Shown: piece after piece, positions 58,973 to 64,000 of the stretch
How the letters are laid out: each line of letters begins with the position of its first letter
Numbering within the stretch: the stretch's first letter is position 1
Assembly (NCBI RefSeq): GCF_001874625.1
Contig: NZ_CP017671.1
Span: 3,286,001-3,350,000, forward strand
Source: Providencia rettgeri
GTDB taxonomy: Bacteria; Pseudomonadota; Gammaproteobacteria; Enterobacterales; Enterobacteriaceae
Direction of reading: 5' to 3'
Length of the DNA stretch: 64,000 nucleotides
Position numbers and translations under genes: made by a program
The notes under the pieces: generated by a model
Seen by the model: only the letters and a program-made list of their open reading frames with translations
What the model was told of the DNA's origin: nothing
The model's database searches: none

Positions 58973-59941
58973 ATGAGAAACATCCCTGCTATTTACGATG
59001 GGTTCCTTTTTACCAGCTGCATGTTGTTTAGTGCAGTCGCGGCCTATCTGATTTTAGATGCGCAAGCAGCTATGTGGGCAGCATTTTCCACACTTTATTC
59101 TTTTAATCTGTTCAATGCTGCAAAAGAGTATAAAAATTATGCCTATACCGCTTTTTGGCTATTGATGATTTTAGTCGCCATATTTATAGGTGATACCCTG
59201 CGATTAAGCATGGCGTTTTATGTTTATCTCTTCGTGTTTTCTTTTATTTATTATCAGTTATATGGCACTGACCCTGTGATGGATTTAACCATGAAATTTA
59301 TGATTATCATGTCAACCATAGGGACAATTTTACCTGATATTTCTAGAAGCTTAGCGTTGGGCTTTATTATTGGAAGCGGTGTTACTTTAGTAACTTACTA
59401 TACCTTAAGCCACAAAATGACACGACATAGCATTATTACCGGTGCACTGGTTGAGAAAAATTTATTCACATTACATAAGAATATTATCCCGCGTTCCATG
59501 ATTTATGCTGTGGGGCTTTTATTAACATTAGCCATTCCTAGAATGCTCGACCTAGGTCATTTTTATTGGACATTGCTCACATTTGTATTTGTTTTACACC
59601 CCAAAACTAAGGGTATCATTCATATTACAGGGCAACGCGTTTTAGGGAGCCTTATTTCCGTACTTTTACTGTACCTTTTATTTAACACCCCTCTGATGCC
59701 TTATATTGGCTTATTTGCAATGGTGGTGTTCGCATTTCTCATGCCTATGAGCTTTCATCATGGCTACACTTTCATGACTTTTGTCGTTACCAGTTTAATT
59801 TTATCCGTTCTTGAACAAGTCATTTATTGGCGACACCCTACCTATGAATTATTATTTGACCGAGTCTTAGAGACCGCCTTAGGAGGTGCTATCGCTATTA
59901 TGACAAGTGTTATTTTAAAATTATTCAGGCAAGAAAAATAA
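58973..59941 (+). CDS. FUSC-type aromatic acid/efflux membrane protein (DUF2955-like)
   Basis: 322 residues with about ten hydrophobic helices in two groups, with a short polar loop near residues 155-170. The second group contains DLGHFYWTLLTFVFVLHPKTKGIIHITGQRVLGSLIS, resembling the G-x-x-x-x-R-x-x-G-x-x-x-G motif of FUSC/YccS/AaeB-like transporters. It lacks the large cytoplasmic domains of full-size FUSC proteins. Export of aromatic acids is a family inference. Confidence 0.72.
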   Translation: MRNIPAIYDGFLFTSCMLFSAVAAYLILDAQAAMWAAFSTLYSFNLFNAAKEYKNYAYTAFWLLMILVAIFIGDTLRLSMAFYVYLFVFSFIYYQLYGTDPVMDLTMKFMIIMSTIGTILPDISRSLALGFIIGSGVTLVTYYTLSHKMTRHSIITGALVEKNLFTLHKNIIPRSMIYAVGLLLTLAIPRMLDLGHFYWTLLTFVFVLHPKTKGIIHITGQRVLGSLISVLLLYLLFNTPLMPYIGLFAMVVFAFLMPMSFHHGYTFMTFVVTSLILSVLEQVIYWRHPTYELLFDRVLETALGGAIAIMTSVILKLFRQEK

Positions 59942-60138
59942 CTAAGGGGAATAAATCCTCAAAAAACAAGCATTGTTAAGTTTTGTCGAATCTCTAGGGT
60001 ACTTCACGAAATAAAAACTAACTAGATTACGTAATGAATAAGTCTGTTCTATACTTTGATAAGGATAAAAAACACTCAAGTCAGTAATTTTGGGATCATT
60101 ATTGATGCATTTCACATTCAAGTAACGCGAGGCTCAAA

Positions 60139-60780
60139 ATGAAAATATCCATCATTGGCGCAACAGGGTTTGTGGGTAAGGCCATCGTAGCTGAGGCGTT
60201 ACTCCGTCATCATCAAGTCACGGCTATTTCTCGTCACAGCAACCAATTGTCTCAACATGCGTATTTAATTACCGCATCTGGTGATATCACCGATGTTGCT
60301 TGGTTAACTTCTCGGCTCAAAGGGCAAGATGTCGTCATTAGTGCTTTTAATGGTGGCTGGCAAAACCCAAATTTATATCAAGATACCGTGGCAGGTAACC
60401 AAGCAATTTTACAAGCTGTACAAAAATCAATGGTAAAACGGTTTATCGTTGTCGGTGGTGCGGGGAGTTTAAAAACCTCTTCGGGTGTTGATTTAATTGA
60501 TTCTCCTAATTTCCCAACTGAAATAAAACCTGGGGCTCAAGCCATGAGGGAACTCAAAAGCCACTTACAATCTATCGATTCTCTTGATTGGACCTATGTT
60601 TCCCCTGCTGCGGTACTTGAACCAGGAGAAAGAACCGAAACATTCCGTTTAGGTGGGAGCCAGTTACTCATGAATGGCCAACACCCCGCAAAGATTTCCG
60701 TTGAAGATCTCGCTGTCGCCATCCTTGATGAAGCTGAACATGCACAATTTATTCGCCAACAGTTTACCGTTGCATATTAA
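60139..60780 (+). CDS. NAD(P)-binding atypical SDR
   Basis: 213 residues opening MKISIIGATGFVGKAIVAEAL, the G-A-T-G-x-x-G nucleotide loop of atypical SDRs. VVGGAGSL and WTYVSPAAVLEPGERTE are typical of the YwnB/BVR-B-like group. Often annotated as NADH-flavin reductase; substrate uncertain. Monocistronic. Confidence 0.83.
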   Translation: MKISIIGATGFVGKAIVAEALLRHHQVTAISRHSNQLSQHAYLITASGDITDVAWLTSRLKGQDVVISAFNGGWQNPNLYQDTVAGNQAILQAVQKSMVKRFIVVGGAGSLKTSSGVDLIDSPNFPTEIKPGAQAMRELKSHLQSIDSLDWTYVSPAAVLEPGERTETFRLGGSQLLMNGQHPAKISVEDLAVAILDEAEHAQFIRQQFTVAY

Positions 60781-60786
60781 ATTAAA

Positions 60787-60818
60787 TAAAAAAGCCGGTA
60801 ACTATATACTTACCGGCA
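60787..60818 (-). terminator. Terminator after iolB
   Basis: GCCGGTAA-N8-TTACCGGC stem with T7 on the minus strand, about 55 bp past iolB. It also lies behind the converging oxidoreductase gene. Confidence 0.82.
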
Positions 60819-60871
60819 AAATTGATAACAGATTTGGTGCTTACTTAACTTAATTCACGTATAACTTTCAC

Positions 60872-61702
60872 TTACTTTTCACGATGTTTTGCTGCATAAA
60901 TCTCACTATTAACCCAATTGTGGTCTTTTTCCCACGTAAATAACCATTTACGTGTTGGGCCAGCCATCACATTAAGGTAATAGTTGTCATAACCTGCCAT
61001 TGTTGCCATTGGGTGATACCCTTTTGGCACCATAACCACATCTTTGTTATACACCGCCATACACTCGTCTAATTCACGATCATCTGTATAAACACGCTGC
61101 ATACAAAAACCTTGAGATGGATTTAATCGGTGATAATAGGTTTCTTCCAAATACGTTTCATTTGGCTCGTTATCAGTATCATGCTTGTGGCTTGGATAGG
61201 AACTAGTACAGCCTTCATCCGTATAAACTTCCACCACTAACAAGCTATCTGCCGCTTTATCATCGGGTAAAATATTATGTACATAGCGTTTATTGTTGCC
61301 ATAACCCCGTTGCTCTGCCCCAATATCATCAGGGCCAATTAAGCGAGTTGGGTAAGTGCCCTTTCCTTTTGCACTGCAAACTGCGAGTTCCAATGCTGTT
61401 TCAGCTTTAACTTCAGCAAACTCTTGGGCTGTGACATAAACTGCATATGGTTTTTTACGTTCAAAAGGGTCCATGCGGTCGCCAATATTATCAAATGTTT
61501 GATTTGGCGTTTTAATCGTCGCTTTACCTGCCACTAGCACTAAGCACATTTCATTTTCACAAGCGGGTAAAGAAATCGACTCACCTTGTTTTAATTCATA
61601 AACATCAAAGTGAACATATCCCCAGTTAGCGATTTTCGGAGTGATATGCTGAGTTCGCTTATGTGCATCTGGAGCATGATATTTCGACAGTAATTTTGAC
61701 AT
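60872..61702 (-). CDS. iolB: 5-deoxy-glucuronate isomerase IolB
   Basis: myo-Inositol catabolism: isomerises 5-deoxyglucuronate to 2-deoxy-5-keto-gluconate. 276 residues of double cupin fold; metal-binding His/Glu in SYPSHKHDTDNEPNETYLEETYYH, then GFCMQRVYTDD and VPKGYHPMATM. Last of the iol genes seen on this strand, separated from iolE by an ERIC copy. Confidence 0.94.
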   Translation of the reverse strand: MSKLLSKYHAPDAHKRTQHITPKIANWGYVHFDVYELKQGESISLPACENEMCLVLVAGKATIKTPNQTFDNIGDRMDPFERKKPYAVYVTAQEFAEVKAETALELAVCSAKGKGTYPTRLIGPDDIGAEQRGYGNNKRYVHNILPDDKAADSLLVVEVYTDEGCTSSYPSHKHDTDNEPNETYLEETYYHRLNPSQGFCMQRVYTDDRELDECMAVYNKDVVMVPKGYHPMATMAGYDNYYLNVMAGPTRKWLFTWEKDHNWVNSEIYAAKHREK

Positions 61703-61827
61703 AATTTTCCTCTGACACTTTAAGATTGCCTACTAACACCTGCAATCTGTTTTATTGACCTGTGGCCATCACTCAAAATACAGCCATCTAACTTTTTAAT
61801 TCTTTTGAGCCTTTCGCTCTAAATACA

Positions 61828-61951
61828 CTAAATAGTTCAGTTTGTGGCTAGGCGGCAAACAAGAGCATCGCAGGGAGCATACATAAGTATGTGACCTGTG
61901 TGGTCGAGTGCAGCCAACAACGCCACAGACTGAAATATGACGACGATTTAG
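61828..61951 (+). repeat. ERIC repeat between iolE and iolB
   Basis: Unit CTAAATAGTTCAG to GAAATATGACGACG with the core GGGAGCATACATAAGTATG and GAGTGCAGCCAAC. Same family as the tandem array at 28855-29229. Its right end includes the iolE stop codon. Confidence 0.88.
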
Positions 61952-62841
61952 ATTAGCCTGGCTTCTTTGGCTAACCTATGTAAATTGTTATAGCCCAGTG
62001 TCGCGTAAGTCAACGGGTGGGCAATCGCTGGGTCTTGCTCCGCTTCTACCACTAACCAACCATTTTCGTATTGGCTATTTTTTAATACTTTAAAGACTTC
62101 TGGGTAGTTAACACAGCCATCACCGGGTACTGTAAACACCCCAGCTAACACTGCATCTAAGAAACTTGTTTTGCGGTTTTTAACATCTTTTAATACATCT
62201 GCACGCACATCTTTGCAATGCACATGATTAATTCGTTTTGCCCAACGTTTAGCGACTTCTACTGGGTCCGCACCTGCAAATGTTAAGTGCCCTGTATCCA
62301 GTAATAAGCCTACTTCATCACCGGTATGTTTCATCAGGTTATCAACATCTTCTGCTGACTCGATAACCGTCCCCATATGGTGGTGATAGGCGATTTTAAC
62401 CCCTTGAGATAAGGTATATTTCGCAAACTCAGTCAGCTTCCTGCCGTATTCTTCCCATTGGTCATTTGGAAATAGTGGTCGCATATGAACGGGTTTATTT
62501 TGATCGCCATGAATACAGTGAGTCACTTCGGCAAATACCATCACTTTCGCGCCTAAATCACGCAGTAATGCTAAGTGACCTTGTACCGCTTCAATTTCCT
62601 CTTCCACGCTGCGAGTCAACAATTCACCCGAATACCAGCCTGAAACCAGTTGTAAATCATGCTGTTTTATAATTGGCCCTAAGATTTCCGCTTTACGTGG
62701 AAACTTATTTCCTAACTCAAAACCAGCAAACCCTGCTTGACGACCTTCAGTTAAACATGTTTCTAGAGACGTTTCTGCCCCTAAAGTGGGTAAATCATCA
62801 TTGGTCCATGTCAAAGGGTTAATACCAAGTTGGATTGCCAT
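61948..62841 (-). CDS. iolE: myo-Inosose-2 dehydratase IolE
   Basis: Xylose-isomerase-like TIM barrel, 297 residues, opening AIQLGINPLTWTNDDLPTLG, the family start. Motifs FELGNKFPR, AYHHHMGTVIES and LLDTGHLTFAGADP with HVHCKDVR carry the metal ligands. Converts 2-keto-myo-inositol to a diketone. It lies 30 bp after iolC, in an operon; its stop is within an ERIC element. Confidence 0.94.
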   Translation of the reverse strand: MAIQLGINPLTWTNDDLPTLGAETSLETCLTEGRQAGFAGFELGNKFPRKAEILGPIIKQHDLQLVSGWYSGELLTRSVEEEIEAVQGHLALLRDLGAKVMVFAEVTHCIHGDQNKPVHMRPLFPNDQWEEYGRKLTEFAKYTLSQGVKIAYHHHMGTVIESAEDVDNLMKHTGDEVGLLLDTGHLTFAGADPVEVAKRWAKRINHVHCKDVRADVLKDVKNRKTSFLDAVLAGVFTVPGDGCVNYPEVFKVLKNSQYENGWLVVEAEQDPAIAHPLTYATLGYNNLHRLAKEARLI

Positions 62842-62871
62842 GATGAAGCTCCTGTGTAGGTAAGAGTAATA

Positions 62872-64000
62872 TTATTTACGCTGACGCCATAAGGCGATCA
62901 GATTTAAGTAATTGCTTTTTATTTTCTGAACCAGCTCGTCGTCATTGATTTCACCTTTCATCCACTCATAAGAAGGCTTACCAAATAAAGTACGACCAAC
63001 GGCAAATCCTTTTACGATTGACTTCCCAGCAGCGGCATTAAAGCCCGCTTGTAATTCTGCTTGTGGCGCATCAAGCCCTAGTAATACAACACCACGACAA
63101 TAAGGGTCACGCTCTTGGATCAATGCATCAACCTCATCCCAATTTTCTGCCTGTAGCGGTGGTAATTTCCACCAGTCTGGCTTGATGCCTAAGTTATAAA
63201 AACGTTTAATGGCTCGTAAATACAGCTCATCATTACGCTCCATATCAGCTGGTAATATTACTTCCAGTAATAATTCATGGCCTGATTGGCAGCATGCGCT
63301 ATACACCTCTTGAACGGTTTTCTCTTGCTCTAAACGCAGCGGATGATTATCTTCAGGGTGGAAAAATACTAAGCATTTCACGATATGCTCTTTCGGCCAG
63401 CTAATCAGCTGCGAACCAATATTGCCATGCTCTAAACATAGTGGTCTGGACGCTGGTAGCTCAATGGGTCGCCCTATCCACCAACCACGCCCTGTCACAT
63501 CATTCAAAACATCCTGACCAAAAGTGCTATCACACAATAAACCTGCTTTACCCTGTAAGTTTGCCTCTTCAGCTACTTCACGGCTGGCACGGAAAATCAA
63601 TTTTTTCAAATAAGGGATACATGAAATATCTGCGCCTGCATTACGTGCCATATCGACAAATTGGATCCGATGGTCAAACGCCATTACACATAATTCATCC
63701 CACTGAGTGCTACGTGATGTCACTCGGTGCAAGTGATTAAGCATTGGGTCGAGATCAGGACGCGGTACAGCCGCAGCGCGCTCAAGGTAGTTATCCAGTT
63801 CAACTTTCGTTGGCATCGCGGGCGCACAACCGTGGCGCGAAACAACTAATGCCCCACATGCGTTAGCAAAAGCGCAGGCTTTTTCCCAACCATCTCCATT
63901 CAAATAACCGCGTAATAGACCAGACATGAAGGCATCACCTGCACCTAATACATTAAGGACTTCCACCCTCACGCCATGTACTGTAATCCCTTCGTCTAAG
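62872..64000 (-). CDS. iolC: 5-dehydro-2-deoxygluconokinase IolC with DUF2090 domain (C-terminal part)
   Basis: Partial: the N-terminus lies beyond the right edge; the frame is open to base 64000. The visible start holds the PfkB sugar-kinase signature LNVLGAGDAFMSGLLRGYLNG, with the catalytic Asp. It is followed by a C-terminal DUF2090 (aldolase-like) domain of about 300 residues, from FDHRIQFVDMARNAG to VKGFAVGRTLFGKPS. This fused IolC form is common in Gram-negative inositol operons. Confidence 0.93.
   Translation of the reverse strand, partial: LDEGITVHGVRVEVLNVLGAGDAFMSGLLRGYLNGDGWEKACAFANACGALVVSRHGCAPAMPTKVELDNYLERAAAVPRPDLDPMLNHLHRVTSRSTQWDELCVMAFDHRIQFVDMARNAGADISCIPYLKKLIFRASREVAEEANLQGKAGLLCDSTFGQDVLNDVTGRGWWIGRPIELPASRPLCLEHGNIGSQLISWPKEHIVKCLVFFHPEDNHPLRLEQEKTVQEVYSACCQSGHELLLEVILPADMERNDELYLRAIKRFYNLGIKPDWWKLPPLQAENWDEVDALIQERDPYCRGVVLLGLDAPQAELQAGFNAAAGKSIVKGFAVGRTLFGKPSYEWMKGEINDDELVQKIKSNYLNLIALWRQRK

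Overview
The window looks like a chromosomal segment of a Morganellaceae enterobacterium, most likely Providencia or a close relative. The host genes are close homologues of E. coli genes in broadly enterobacterial order: the mraZ-rsmH-ftsL-ftsI-murE-murF-mraY start of the division/cell-wall cluster, then cra, ilvIH, leuO, leuLABCD and sgrR. Base composition is moderately AT-rich and ERIC-type 126-bp repeats are present. The species cannot be fixed from the sequence alone.

Layout. 1-6,952: cell wall/division operon on the minus strand, cut at mraY by the left edge. 7,650-10,966: cra and ilvIH. 11,307-15,283: an acyl-CoA ligase, leuO and the leu leader/attenuator. 15,352-20,039: leuABCD. 20,121-21,960: sgrR with a divergent, compact SgrS-like sRNA. 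21,961-24,231: a DnaA-box cluster (probable DARS2) in front of mutH, then the TerC-family gene ygdQ. 24,228-27,623: small metabolic genes (HhH protein, alpha/beta hydrolase, two SDRs). 27,783-28,703: speB. 28,855-29,229: three tandem ERIC copies. 29,242-40,050: a 10.8-kb AT-rich integrated element. 40,036-43,807: speA and metK. 43,891-45,067: a sulfur-type YeeE/YedE pair with an ArsR regulator (one gene frameshifted). 45,176-46,810: sprT and an MgtE-type Mg transporter behind an M-box riboswitch. 47,971-52,456: hcp-hcr and clcA. 52,505-60,780: tehB, a periplasmic Ntn hydrolase, yceI/yceJ, a GST, an orphan mdcG-like gene, a FUSC-type membrane protein and an NAD-binding reductase. 60,872-64,000: iolB, iolE and partial iolC.

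The notable region is 29,242-40,050. An element has integrated into the last codons of speA. The displaced native speA 3' terminus (TTATTCGTCTTCGAG, encoding LEDE-stop) is still visible at its far end, and the 8-bp core TCTTCGAG lies at both ends. The insertion separates speA from speB. A third, inverted core lies inside the element, within a 789-bp segment that is an exact reverse-complement copy of what attP of the excised circle would be (99 bp right arm plus 698 bp left arm sharing the core). I checked both arms base by base. The excised circle would therefore carry two inverted attP copies. These divide it into an 8.0-kb cargo arc and a 1.2-kb arc holding only the tyrosine integrase, an architecture resembling the yeast 2-micron/FLP plasmid. 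Integrase could flip either arc.

The cargo arc carries a small leader ORF and a basic protein, a P-loop helicase-like gene split at an A AAA AAA slip site, a repeat- and hairpin-rich noncoding block that could be an origin, two orphan membrane proteins, a serine recombinase with a res-like site, a NACHT/STAND NTPase resembling bacterial NLR anti-phage proteins, and a ParB/Srx-like protein. I read it as a self-replicating or satellite-like integrative element carrying a defence gene. Replication, inversion and defence are inferences.
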